Shown here in pieces: positions 1 through 7,078 of a DNA stretch of 48,509 bases. Positions within the stretch are counted from its first letter, which is position 1. Each line of letters starts with the position of its first letter. A model generated the notes under the pieces. It did no database searches. It was not told the origin of the DNA and saw nothing but the letters and a program-made list of their open reading frames with translations. The translations under genes and the position numbers were made by a program. Source of the DNA: an uncultured Verrucomicrobiota bacterium (lineage in GTDB: Bacteria > Verrucomicrobiota > Verrucomicrobiia > Verrucomicrobiales > Verrucomicrobiaceae); the NCBI GenBank assembly GCA_903854655.1, contig CAINXC010000705.1:1-48509 (forward strand), read 5' to 3'.

Positions 1-421
1 CGCAAATCAACTTCTTCATCATACCAGGAAAATTCTGACTTCAGTGACCGGTCAGCTCACGCCGTGGGGAACGGCGCGGAGCAACGAAGAATTAGGGGTC
101 AGGTGAAGCATTATTGGAAAAGTGCGGTTGAGACTAGCAAACGCGGTTCTTTTGTCACTAATAACTTCAGATGTTTGCACCGTTCCGCAGCGTCGCGCGG
201 ATGCTGAAGCATGGCTCGAAGCGGCGAAAGAACGAGGCTTCACAGCCATTCGCCCACCGCAGCCGGACGGGGTTCATGCCTCCATCCCTCAGCCCTCGTG
301 CGAACTGAATGGATGAACGGATTGTCATTAAACAGTCTTGAACAGCTCAAGTACAGGCGGGTCTGACCCCACGCCCACACGCTGCGTTTCGCCGCCGTGG
401 CCAAATCCCCCCACGCCCCTG
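1..421. other. Leading stretch without a convincing gene; possible remnant of a mobile element
   Basis: I see no protein family in any frame here. A 64-codon plus-strand frame at 122-316 and an open frame running in from the left edge to about 207 resemble nothing I know. Two short sequences stand out: GGGGTCAG at 95-102 and its inverted copy CTGACCCC at 363-370, the latter inside the near-palindrome GGGTCTGACCC at 359-369. GGGGTCAG-type motifs of this kind often flank REP-associated (IS200-like) tyrosine transposases, so this may be the shell of a deleted element. No transposase sequence is left, so this is a weak inference. The last part probably holds the promoter of the following operon, but I could not pick out convincing -35/-10 boxes. 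Confidence 0.25.
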
Positions 422-1027
422 ATGAAAGCATTGATCCTCACCCTCGTCGCCCTGAAAGCATTGATCATCACCCTCGCCGCCCTGCCTCTTCAAGCCAGTG
501 CCGCGACCCCACCCGTGCGGTGGAATGGAAGCAGCGAGATCCAGTTCTCCGGCACCTCCACGCTGCACGAGTGGGGCGGCAAGGTCGCCGCCCAGCCGTT
601 CACCGTCATGGTCACCCCTGATGCCAGCGGCCAGCCTTCCAGCCTCGAAGCCACGGTTCAGGTAAAGGTGGCGGGCATGGACACTGCTGAGCCGGACCGC
701 GACAAAAACCTGCGCAAGGCGATGAACGCAACGGGTTTTCCGCTCATCACTGGCACCCTAAATGCACCCTTCAGCAGCCTTGTTGACGCCCATACCAAAC
801 AGCCGGCCGCCCTGCCCTTGACGCTCGAACTGCTGGGTCGGAAGCAAAGCGTCCCAGCCCGCATCTCCCATTGGGAGGCCACGGACAGGGCCGCCACCTT
901 CGACCTGGATTTCGACCTCTCACTCAAGAAATGCGGCATCACGGTCCCCACCGTGCTGTTCATCATCCACGTCGGCGATGCGATCAAACTCCATGCGACC
1001 GTGAAACTCGTGCGCTCGAACGACTGA
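422..1027 (+). CDS. YceI-like periplasmic lipid-binding protein
   Basis: A 201-residue secreted protein of the YceI family, whose members have a lipocalin-like beta-barrel that binds polyprenyl or quinone lipids in the periplasm. The start at 422 is chosen because it begins a clean signal peptide (about residues 1-27, ending LQASAA); a longer frame from 338 adds an uncharged-poor, proline-rich leader that looks untranslated. Family features are the opening beta strand with FSGTSTLHEWGG, the middle segment MDTAEPDRDKNLRKAMNA, and the closing strands around IHVGDAIKLHATVKL. It lies 37 bp upstream of the type III polyketide synthase on the same strand, so it probably belongs to that operon and may carry or shield the lipid product. 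The signal peptide contains an exact-frame 30-bp tandem duplication (separate entry). The role in this pathway is inference. Confidence 0.8.
   Translation: MKALILTLVALKALIITLAALPLQASAATPPVRWNGSSEIQFSGTSTLHEWGGKVAAQPFTVMVTPDASGQPSSLEATVQVKVAGMDTAEPDRDKNLRKAMNATGFPLITGTLNAPFSSLVDAHTKQPAALPLTLELLGRKQSVPARISHWEATDRAATFDLDFDLSLKKCGITVPTVLFIIHVGDAIKLHATVKLVRSND
425..484 (+). repeat. In-frame 30-bp tandem duplication in a signal peptide
   Basis: Positions 425-454 and 455-484 are adjacent 30-bp copies differing at two bases. They encode KALILTLVAL followed by KALIITLAAL, directly after the start codon of the YceI-like gene. The repeat doubles the positively charged plus hydrophobic part of the signal peptide. 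It is visible directly in the sequence; being a multiple of three, gain or loss of a copy would keep the frame. Confidence 0.9.
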
Positions 1028-1064
1028 AAACTGAGACGACTCCCCAAAGCCCCCCCCTACCCCG

Positions 1065-2225
1065 ATGCCAGCTTACTTCCACCAAATCAGCACTGATGTT
1101 CCCAACTTCCTTTACAGCCAGCCCTTTGCCCGGGACTGCATGAAGTCCTGGACCTCCGTCCATCGCACCCAGCGCATCATTCAGTCCATCTATGACCGTT
1201 CAGGCATTGACACCCGCTACAGCGCCTGCGGGGATTTCGTGCCGGGGCGTGAACCCACGCTGTTCAAGCCCGGCCCGGATGGCATTCCGATCTCCCCTGG
1301 CACGGGCGAGCGCAATGCTCTCTATGCAGCCGCCTCTCGTGAGCTGGCGGTGAAACTGGCCCGCAAGACCATCCAGAGTGCAACGGACTTCTCGAAGGAG
1401 GACGTCACCCACATCATCTTTGCCTCCTGCACAGGCTTCGCCAATCCGGGCCCGGACTATCATATCATCCGCGAGCTGGGCCTGTCGCACCGTGTGCAGC
1501 GTTACACTGTCGGCTTCATGGGCTGCTACGCCGCCTTCCCCGCCCTGCGCATGGCGGCACAGTTCTGCGAGGCCGATCCCAAGGCGGTGGTGCTGGTGAT
1601 GTGCCTGGAGCTCTGCTCCCTGCACCTGCAAATCAGCGACAAGCCGGACAGCATCCTTGCCAATTCCCTGTTCGCTGACGGAGCGGCGGCCGCCATCGTC
1701 AGCGCCCGCGAGCCCAGGCCGGGCCGTCCCGCTTATCGTGTGTGCGACTTCACCTCCTCACTCATCCCCTCGGGTGAGGCGGACATGGCCTGGGAAATCG
1801 GCAACAACGGCTTCAACATGGTCCTCTCCAGCTATGTGCCGGACATCATCGGCACCAATATCCGGCAGATGCTCGACACCACGCTGCGCAGCAAGGGCAT
1901 GGCGCTGGATGACATCACTGAATGGGCGGTGCATCCGGGCGGCCGGGCGATTCTGGACCGGGTGGAGGAGAGCCTCGCGCTCGACAGCCAGGCACTGAAC
2001 GCTTCGCGAATGATTTTACGCGACTACGGCAACATGAGCAGCGCCACGGTCATGTTTGTCCTGAAAGAGCTCCTGGAATCCGCCGAAACCGAGGACGCCC
2101 TCACCGGTGCCATGGCGTTTGGCCCGGGCCTCACGGTCGAAACCGCTGTTTTCGAACGCATCGGCTGCACCACCAACAGCAGCACCCGGAAGGCCGTTCC
2201 ATCCCTGCAACCTCTTGCCGCCTAA
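1065..2225 (+). CDS. Type III polyketide synthase (chalcone/stilbene synthase family)
   Basis: A 386-residue type III polyketide synthase, about the usual length. Such enzymes extend an acyl-CoA starter with malonyl-CoA and cyclise it to pyrones, resorcinols or naphthalenes. The thiolase-fold triad is in place: Cys154 in VGFMGCYAAFPALRMA, His290 in WAVHPGGRAIL and Asn323 in YGNMSSATVMFVL. The late GAMAFGPGLTVET segment is also typical. It is followed after 9 bp by a FAD monooxygenase and then, 5 bp on, by a methyltransferase, so the three are almost certainly one operon. The same gene content (PKS, flavin hydroxylase, methyltransferase) is known from the Streptomyces griseus srs operon, which makes methylated phenolic lipids and quinones. 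The product here cannot be read from sequence; an alkylresorcinol- or quinone-type lipid is the favoured inference. Confidence 0.93.
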   Translation: MPAYFHQISTDVPNFLYSQPFARDCMKSWTSVHRTQRIIQSIYDRSGIDTRYSACGDFVPGREPTLFKPGPDGIPISPGTGERNALYAAASRELAVKLARKTIQSATDFSKEDVTHIIFASCTGFANPGPDYHIIRELGLSHRVQRYTVGFMGCYAAFPALRMAAQFCEADPKAVVLVMCLELCSLHLQISDKPDSILANSLFADGAAAAIVSAREPRPGRPAYRVCDFTSSLIPSGEADMAWEIGNNGFNMVLSSYVPDIIGTNIRQMLDTTLRSKGMALDDITEWAVHPGGRAILDRVEESLALDSQALNASRMILRDYGNMSSATVMFVLKELLESAETEDALTGAMAFGPGLTVETAVFERIGCTTNSSTRKAVPSLQPLAA

Positions 2226-2234
2226 AAACACCCG

Positions 2235-3449
2235 ATGAACTGCACAGCCCTGCCACCTTTCGACGTCGCCATCATTGGAGCCGGACCGGTGGGCCTTTTG
2301 CTCGCCAGTCTCCTGGGGGCGAAGGGTCTCCGGGTGCTGGTGCTGGAACGGCGCACGGAACTGCCCGCGCACTCCCAGGCCATCGGCATCACCCCGCCGT
2401 CGCTGAAAATCCTGGCCAAACTTGGTCTTGATGACGAGTTCATCCGGCGAGGCGTGCTGGTGCGCGACTGCCATCTGCATGGCGAAAGCGGTCATCTGGG
2501 CTGTGTCTCGTTCCGCGACATTCCCGACGAACACCGCTTCATTCTCTCGCTGCCTCAGACCCACACGGTGGCGGTGCTTCAGGAAAAGCTTCGCGACCAC
2601 TCGACGATCACCCTGCGGGCAGGCGTGGAAGTCACCGAAGTGCGGCAGGGAGACTCGCAGTGCGCCATCAGCTTCAATGACGGCACCCCCAGGGTGGCGC
2701 AGGCCCGCTATGTCGTCGCCTGCGACGGCGCCCGCAGCCGCGTGCGCGAGTGGCTCAAGCTCAAGTCAACAGGCCGCAACTACGGAGTTCACTTCATCAT
2801 GGGCGACTTCGTGGACCGCACCAGCCTCAAGCACGAGGCCCACCTTTACTTCACCGCCCAGGGCACCATCGAAAGCTTCCCGCTGCCTGGCGGCCTGCGC
2901 CGATGGATTGCGCAGACACGCGAACGCATCGACTGCCCCCCCGCCGGCCTGCTCGGCCAGCTCGTCAAGAAACGGGCGGGCTTTGAGCTGCCGCCCGAAG
3001 ACCAGCTCAACCAGAGTTCCTTCTCCCCGCGCCGGCTGAACTGTGAACGCTACCACGACCGGCGGGTGATTCTCTGTGGCGACGCCGCCCATGTGATGAG
3101 CCCCATCGGCGGGCAGGGCATGAACACAGGCTTCGCCGATGCAGAATTCCTTGCAAATGTCCTCGACACCATCCTGCTCGACCAGTCGCGGGCGGAGCCC
3201 CTGCTCGCCGCCTATGACCGGTATCGGGGCAAGGCGGCGCGAACCGCCATCCACCGTGCCGGCCTCGGCATGTGGTTCGGCACCTGGACCGGCAAACCCT
3301 TGTCCGTGATCCGCGATTTTGTCATCCGCCACCTGCTCTGCCGCGGCCCCATCAGACACCACATGGGACCCTATTACGCCATGCTCACCATTCCCTATAA
3401 CACCATCGAACGCGTGCCCGTGGACGCACTCAAATCCCAGACCGCCTGA
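2235..3449 (+). CDS. FAD-dependent aromatic hydroxylase (group A flavoprotein monooxygenase, UbiH/PHBH-like)
   Basis: A 404-residue single-component flavin monooxygenase. It has the N-terminal FAD/NAD dinucleotide motif GAGPVG (about residues 15-20), the middle motif CDGARSRVR (163-171) that binds FAD and NAD(P)H, and the C-terminal FAD ribityl motif GDAAHVMSPIGGQGMNTG (282-299). Enzymes of this group hydroxylate phenols using NAD(P)H and O2. Sitting 9 bp behind the type III PKS and 5 bp ahead of a methyltransferase, it most likely hydroxylates the aromatic polyketide, giving a hydroquinone or quinone. The C-terminal 60 residues after the FAD motif contain several arginines and hydrophobic stretches that could sit on a membrane surface, which would fit a lipid substrate; this last point is a guess. 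Confidence 0.9.
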   Translation: MNCTALPPFDVAIIGAGPVGLLLASLLGAKGLRVLVLERRTELPAHSQAIGITPPSLKILAKLGLDDEFIRRGVLVRDCHLHGESGHLGCVSFRDIPDEHRFILSLPQTHTVAVLQEKLRDHSTITLRAGVEVTEVRQGDSQCAISFNDGTPRVAQARYVVACDGARSRVREWLKLKSTGRNYGVHFIMGDFVDRTSLKHEAHLYFTAQGTIESFPLPGGLRRWIAQTRERIDCPPAGLLGQLVKKRAGFELPPEDQLNQSSFSPRRLNCERYHDRRVILCGDAAHVMSPIGGQGMNTGFADAEFLANVLDTILLDQSRAEPLLAAYDRYRGKAARTAIHRAGLGMWFGTWTGKPLSVIRDFVIRHLLCRGPIRHHMGPYYAMLTIPYNTIERVPVDALKSQTA

Positions 3450-3454
3450 CCCCT

Positions 3455-4312
3455 ATGACCACCGCCGCCGCCACCGCTGATTACAGCATGTCCAAAGACG
3501 ATGTCGCCTCCCACTATGACGATCTTGACCAGTTCTACCGCGAAATCTGGGGTGAGCACGTGCACCATGGCGTGTGGCGCACCGGCTCTGAGACAGACAA
3601 GGAAGCCGCCGAAAACCTGGTGACCATGGTCGCCGAGCTGGGCCGCACCGGACCGCAGACGGAAGTCTGCGACGTGGGATGCGGCTATGGCGCCACCGCC
3701 AAAATCCTGGCGGAGCGCTACGGCGCCAACGTCACCGCGATGACCATTTCCGACGTGCAGTTGAACTATGCCAGGACCAACAACTCCGTGCCCGGCAAGA
3801 CCACCTACATGCTGCAGGACTGGTATGAGAATCAACTGCCCGGTGCGCGCTTCGATGTGGTCCAGTCCGTCGAAAGCATGGAGCACATGCCCGATCTGCC
3901 CCGCTTTTTCAAGGAAGCCTGGCGGGTCATGAAACCCGGCGGCCGCGTCGTCATCTGCGCATGGATGAGCTGCGAGAACCCCGGTGCACTTTCCAAAAGC
4001 TGCCTCCTCAATCCCATCGTGCGCGAGGCCGCTCTGGCGGGCATCCGTCCCGCCAGCGAATTCCAGGCGGCCACGGAATCCGCCGGTTTCACCAACTTCA
4101 AGATGCTGGACATCACCCAGCAGGTGAAACGCACATGGCCGCTGTGCGCGGTGCGGACACTCAAGGGTTTGCTGACCAAGCCGCACTACCGCAGCTTCCT
4201 GTTCTCCAGCAAGAATCCCAACCGCATCTTCGCGCTCACCCTGTTCCGCATCTGGGCCGCCTATGAGCTGGGCGTCATGCGCTACGGCGTTTACAGCGCC
4301 GACAAGGCCTGA
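3455..4312 (+). CDS. SAM-dependent methyltransferase, tocopherol/UbiE-like
   Basis: A 285-residue class I methyltransferase. Motif I for S-adenosylmethionine is VCDVGCGYGAT (about residues 71-81), and motif post-I region follows with VTAMTIS. The segment IWGEHVHHGVW (31-41) is characteristic of the gamma-tocopherol methyltransferase/sterol-like branch that acts on hydrophobic phenols or quinols. FDVVQSVESMEHMPD and MKPGGRVVICAW are the usual motifs II and III. Last gene of the PKS operon, 5 bp after the monooxygenase; the expected job is O- or C-methylation of the hydroxylated polyketide. It ends 7 bp from the convergent secreted protein gene, so transcription probably stops around there, though I see no clear terminator in that gap. 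Confidence 0.88.
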   Translation: MTTAAATADYSMSKDDVASHYDDLDQFYREIWGEHVHHGVWRTGSETDKEAAENLVTMVAELGRTGPQTEVCDVGCGYGATAKILAERYGANVTAMTISDVQLNYARTNNSVPGKTTYMLQDWYENQLPGARFDVVQSVESMEHMPDLPRFFKEAWRVMKPGGRVVICAWMSCENPGALSKSCLLNPIVREAALAGIRPASEFQAATESAGFTNFKMLDITQQVKRTWPLCAVRTLKGLLTKPHYRSFLFSSKNPNRIFALTLFRIWAAYELGVMRYGVYSADKA

Positions 4313-4319
4313 GGCATTT

Positions 4320-4988
4320 CTACGGCAGCGCCGCCAAAGTGGACGGCTTGGCGCTGCCGATGGTGACCACGCCTTTCACGAGGCGGCTGCCTCCGATGCC
4401 GGTGGTGCCGCCAGTAAAGTTCAGGGTGGTGGTTACCGTGGTCAAGTCGCGTGCCTGGCCTTGAATGGTGAAGCTGGAGGTGGTCGAAGCGTTGTTGGCC
4501 AGCCCGCTGGCCGGAATGCCATTCACGGAGGTGGTCGCAAAGGCGATGGACGAGGTGCGGGAGAAATCCCCGCCGACCGGTGCCGTCACCGTCATGCCTC
4601 CGTAAACCGCAGGACCGAACACCGGCAGGGTCAGCAAATCGGCAGGCACAGCCACCGGCTGTGCACCGCTTTTCTCAGCATAAAGGCCGCCCTTGCCGGT
4701 CGCATCGACGAGGGAGGCCAAGCCCCATCCGCTGGAAGGACCGGCAATCAGACTGCGGGAGATCATGGCCGCAATCACCTCGCGATTGGTGAACGAGGTG
4801 TTGATGATGCGATTGGTGGTGATTGTCGTCCCCCCCTTCACTGTGGTCACCGAAGCATCCGGCCCCTGGGTCAGAACCGTGCCAGTGAGAACCACCTGGC
4901 TCTCCAAGACGTAATTCTGCGCCTGGGCCGAGCCCATCACGCCGAAAATCAAAAGTGCGGCCGCCACACGGGAGGATGACAATTTCAT
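4320..4988 (-). CDS. Secreted protein of unknown function
   Basis: A 222-residue exported protein that I cannot assign to a family. The start at 4988 gives a clear signal peptide, with MKLSSSRVAAALL followed by a hydrophobic core and AQAQ before the cut; a longer frame from 5078 would add cysteine-rich residues that look random. The mature part is rich in Thr, Ser, Gly and Val and poor in charge, as in beta-rich surface or adhesin-like proteins. It stands downstream of the ECF sigma gene on the same strand with a 157-bp gap, so it could be its target, but it has no anti-sigma features. The gap carries a sequence resembling a sigma54 promoter. Convergent with the PKS operon. Confidence 0.7.
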   Translation of the reverse strand: MKLSSSRVAAALLIFGVMGSAQAQNYVLESQVVLTGTVLTQGPDASVTTVKGGTTITTNRIINTSFTNREVIAAMISRSLIAGPSSGWGLASLVDATGKGGLYAEKSGAQPVAVPADLLTLPVFGPAVYGGMTVTAPVGGDFSRTSSIAFATTSVNGIPASGLANNASTTSSFTIQGQARDLTTVTTTLNFTGGTTGIGGSRLVKGVVTIGSAKPSTLAALP

Positions 4989-5024
4989 ACGGGAAGTCGT
5001 TGGTTCAAAATCGCAGCCACGACA

Positions 5025-5044
5025 ATGGCATTGGTATATGCCAT
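5025..5044. repeat. Short inverted repeat ATGGCAT/ATGCCAT upstream of the secreted protein gene
   Basis: ATGGCAT at 5025-5031 and ATGCCAT at 5038-5044 form a 7-bp inverted repeat with a 6-bp loop. It overlaps the possible sigma54-type element at 5039-5054, and TGGCAT recurs twice on the minus strand there. It may be a regulator site or only the cause of an accidental promoter match. Confidence 0.4.
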
Positions 5045-5054
5045 GTAAATGCCA
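5039..5054 (-). promoter_or_regulatory. Possible sigma54-type -24/-12 promoter
   Basis: Read on the minus strand, TGGCATTTACATGGCA matches the sigma54 pattern TGGCAC-N5-TTGCA well: GG and GC are separated by exactly 10 bases and TGGCA is intact. A transcript would begin near 5028, giving a leader of about 40 bases before the start codon at 4988. The site sits in a small family of TGGCAT/ATGCCA repeats, so a chance match cannot be excluded. Confidence 0.35.
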
Positions 5055-5126
5055 AATTCTGACACAAAAGGCGAGCAAAATGCGTCTGCCCCCCGCATTT
5101 AAAGCGGCTCCCGCGTTCGCCGTGAG

Positions 5127-5149
5127 CTGACTGGCGAAGGGCCGGTCAG
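5127..5149 (-). terminator. Hairpin over the end of the ECF sigma gene
   Basis: CTGACTGGC at 5127-5135 pairs with GCCGGTCAG at 5141-5149 (nine pairs, one G-T wobble) around a 5-base loop. The sigma gene's stop codon lies within the stem. There is no T tract after it on the minus strand, so termination is uncertain; it could also stabilise the 3' end. Confidence 0.3.
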
Positions 5150-5748
5150 TCGATCTCGCGCTCGATCAGCGAGCCCAGCGCCTTGATACCGCGACGCACG
5201 CGAGCCTTCACAGTGCCCAGCGGCTCGCCACCGTCCCTCGCCATCTCCTTGCGCGGACGACCGGCGAAGAAAGCCTGTTCAATGGCATCACGCTGGCTGG
5301 GCGAAAGCCTGGCCACAGCGCGGCGCACGATGGCGGCACGCTCGTTTTGCACCATCAGCTCATCGCTGGACCGCTCGTCCATCTCCGGCATGGCGGTCTT
5401 CTGCTGGTCTTCGAACTTGTGGTTCAGCTCGCTGCGGCGCTGGCGGGAGCGCACCAAGTCAATGGCACGGTTGCGTGCCATCGTGGTCAGCCAAGTCAGC
5501 GGCTTGCCCTTCCCCGATTCGTAAAGATGAGCCTTCTGCCACAGGGCGACGAACACTTCCTGCACAATGTCCTGGGTGTCCTGGTAATCATCCAGCACGC
5601 GGTTCACCGTGTGAATCAGCAGCGGGGTGTAGAGCCGGTGGATTTCTGCGAAGGCGGCGGCGTCTTTCAAAGCGAGTCGCTGAAGCAGCGCGGCATCGCG
5701 CTCGCTCGTGTCCGGAGGATCAGTCTGCGTCATCGGGAATGGCTGCAT
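5146..5748 (-). CDS. ECF-type RNA polymerase sigma factor (SigK-like)
   Basis: A 200-residue group 4 sigma factor. Region 2 runs from about residue 25 to 100 and includes the core-binding DYQDTQDIVQEVFVALWQKA and the -10-contacting WLTTMARNRAIDLVRSRQRR. Region 4 covers about 135-195 with LSPSQRDAIEQAFFAGRPRKEMA and GTVKARVRRGIKAL. The usual Y/EIA helix is replaced by RPRKEMARDGGEP, slightly unusual but still in register. The start could also be Met6 at 5733; neither has a good ribosome site. No anti-sigma gene sits next to it, unlike many SigK-type factors. The next gene on its strand is a secreted protein 157 bp on. It points away from eboC, with 79 bp between them. Confidence 0.9.
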   Translation of the reverse strand: MQPFPMTQTDPPDTSERDAALLQRLALKDAAAFAEIHRLYTPLLIHTVNRVLDDYQDTQDIVQEVFVALWQKAHLYESGKGKPLTWLTTMARNRAIDLVRSRQRRSELNHKFEDQQKTAMPEMDERSSDELMVQNERAAIVRRAVARLSPSQRDAIEQAFFAGRPRKEMARDGGEPLGTVKARVRRGIKALGSLIEREID

Positions 5749-5827
5749 GGCATTGGGAGTCTATAGTTGATACGGAACTCCAGGCAAGCGAGGCTGCATT
5801 TATTTCAATTGAAGACCAATTTTTTTC

Positions 5828-6751
5828 ATGCTGCGCGCCCTTCTCGAACTCTGCCGGATCTCCAACCTGCCCACGGTGTGGACGAATGTCATAGCGGCGT
5901 GGGTGATTGCGGGCGGCGGCTGGCACTGGCATCCACACCTGGCCTGGCTGCTGGTTGGAGCATCGCTGATGTATAGCGCGGGCATGATTTTGAATGACAC
6001 GTGGGACGTGGCCTGGGACCGCGAGAAGCGACCAGAGCGACCGATCCCCTCTGGGCGCATTTCCTTGAAGGCGGCCTGGGCGATCGGGATCGGAGGACTG
6101 CTTGGAGGGTATGCTCTGATGGTGCTGGCCGGAGGAGCAGGCTGGGGCATCACAGCGGCGCTGATGGCCGCAATTGTGTTGTATGATGTCTATCACAAAC
6201 CTTGGGCGGGCTCGGTGGTGGTGATGGGGGCCTGCAGGGCACTGCTGTACGCCGTGCCAATCCTGCCAGCGCAAAACGCCGCTACGGGGCTTTGGCCGCA
6301 CACGCCCCATGGCAATGACCTGTCATCTGTCGTCTTCGTGGCCGGGATCACGTTGGGTGTTTATGTGGTGGCGCTTACCCTCATCGCCAGGGCTGAAGGA
6401 AAGGGGTCAATGGGACAAAATCACCGTAATTCCCTCACTGCATTGTTGATGCTGCCTGCGGCCTGGGCCGGGGTCCTCGCCATTCTGACCGTAATACAGC
6501 CTCACCTCCGCCTCGCATCGCTCTTGGCCATTGGCGCGCCCCTGGCCTTTTTCATTGCCTGGACATTGAATGCTCTCCGGCAGATGAGGAAGGGAGGGCC
6601 CTCCATCGGTCAGGCGGTGGGGCTTCTCCTGGCCGGCATTCCTCTCGTCGACGCCATCAACATCTCCCTTGCCGAACCAGCGACGGCCCTCGCCTTTTGC
6701 CTCCTTCCCCCCCTCCTCCGCTACTGGCAGCGCTGGGTCGCGGCGACGTAA
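5828..6751 (+). CDS. eboC: UbiA-like membrane prenyltransferase, EboC type
   Basis: A 307-residue polytopic protein of the UbiA superfamily, whose members attach polyprenyl chains to aromatic or other acceptors inside the membrane. The first Asp-rich motif is NDTWDVAWDREKRPERPIPSG, from about residue 58. The second is weaker: YDVYHKPWAG near 119. Around nine hydrophobic segments follow. The opening SNLPTVWTNVIAAWVI and the partner gene eboD, 327 bp downstream, place it with EboC of the ebo/EDB gene cluster known from cyanobacteria, algae and some bacteria. The other ebo genes (A, B, E, F) are not in the window. The true substrate of EboC is not established; with a type III PKS operon 1.5 kb upstream, prenylation of its product is a possible role. 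The start at 5828 follows a T-rich run without an obvious ribosome site. Confidence 0.83.
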   Translation: MLRALLELCRISNLPTVWTNVIAAWVIAGGGWHWHPHLAWLLVGASLMYSAGMILNDTWDVAWDREKRPERPIPSGRISLKAAWAIGIGGLLGGYALMVLAGGAGWGITAALMAAIVLYDVYHKPWAGSVVVMGACRALLYAVPILPAQNAATGLWPHTPHGNDLSSVVFVAGITLGVYVVALTLIARAEGKGSMGQNHRNSLTALLMLPAAWAGVLAILTVIQPHLRLASLLAIGAPLAFFIAWTLNALRQMRKGGPSIGQAVGLLLAGIPLVDAINISLAEPATALAFCLLPPLLRYWQRWVAAT

Positions 6752-7078
6752 GCGGACACTCCACGCAATGAAGTGCCCGCGATCCAAGGAGGGAGGGCGT
6801 CCCGCCATCCTCGCCGCCGGGCGACACGCACTTCGTACGGCCCCCTCGCCCTGAAACCATCAGGCGCTCTGTGGCTTCGCCAATGACGGCGGGACGCCTT
6901 CACTCCTTGGATCGGGGGCCGCTCCCTGCACTCACCGTTGAGAATTCCACGCCCCCTGCTCCAATCCGCAATCCCAAATCCGCATTCCCCAATGGGCTCC
7001 CCTCACTCGTATAGGTCTTTGTCCACAGCAGGAATTCAGATTGAACACGGCTTTAAAAACCGTTGACTGCACATCCCC
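6752..7078. other. Intergenic stretch between eboC and eboD
   Basis: No gene seen in this 327-bp gap. It holds the large imperfect inverted repeat at 6782-6912 (separate entry). The rest, 6913-7078, is plain sequence with an AT-richer end just before eboD, including TTGAAC at 7041-7046, where its promoter probably lies; no -10 box could be picked with confidence. Confidence 0.6.
6782..6912. repeat. Imperfect inverted repeat with 28-bp arms, REP- or MITE-like
   Basis: The arm at 6782-6809 (ATCCAAGGAG...CCCGCCATC) matches the reverse complement of 6885-6912 at 25 of 28 positions. The 75 bp between them is GC-rich. The total of 131 bp, outer inverted arms and intergenic place resemble a small non-coding repeat element. 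I see no second copy in the window and no clear target duplication. Confidence 0.6.

Noticed and set aside
1-207. Open frame running in from the left edge
   Set aside because: It has no stop for 207 bases but the translation (Ser/Arg-rich, no motifs) resembles nothing, and it ends abruptly in what may be a mobile-element remnant.
4263-4979. A 238-codon plus-strand frame opposite the secreted protein
   Set aside because: The translation is Gly/Arg/His-rich as expected for the reverse of a coding frame, while the minus strand has a signal peptide.
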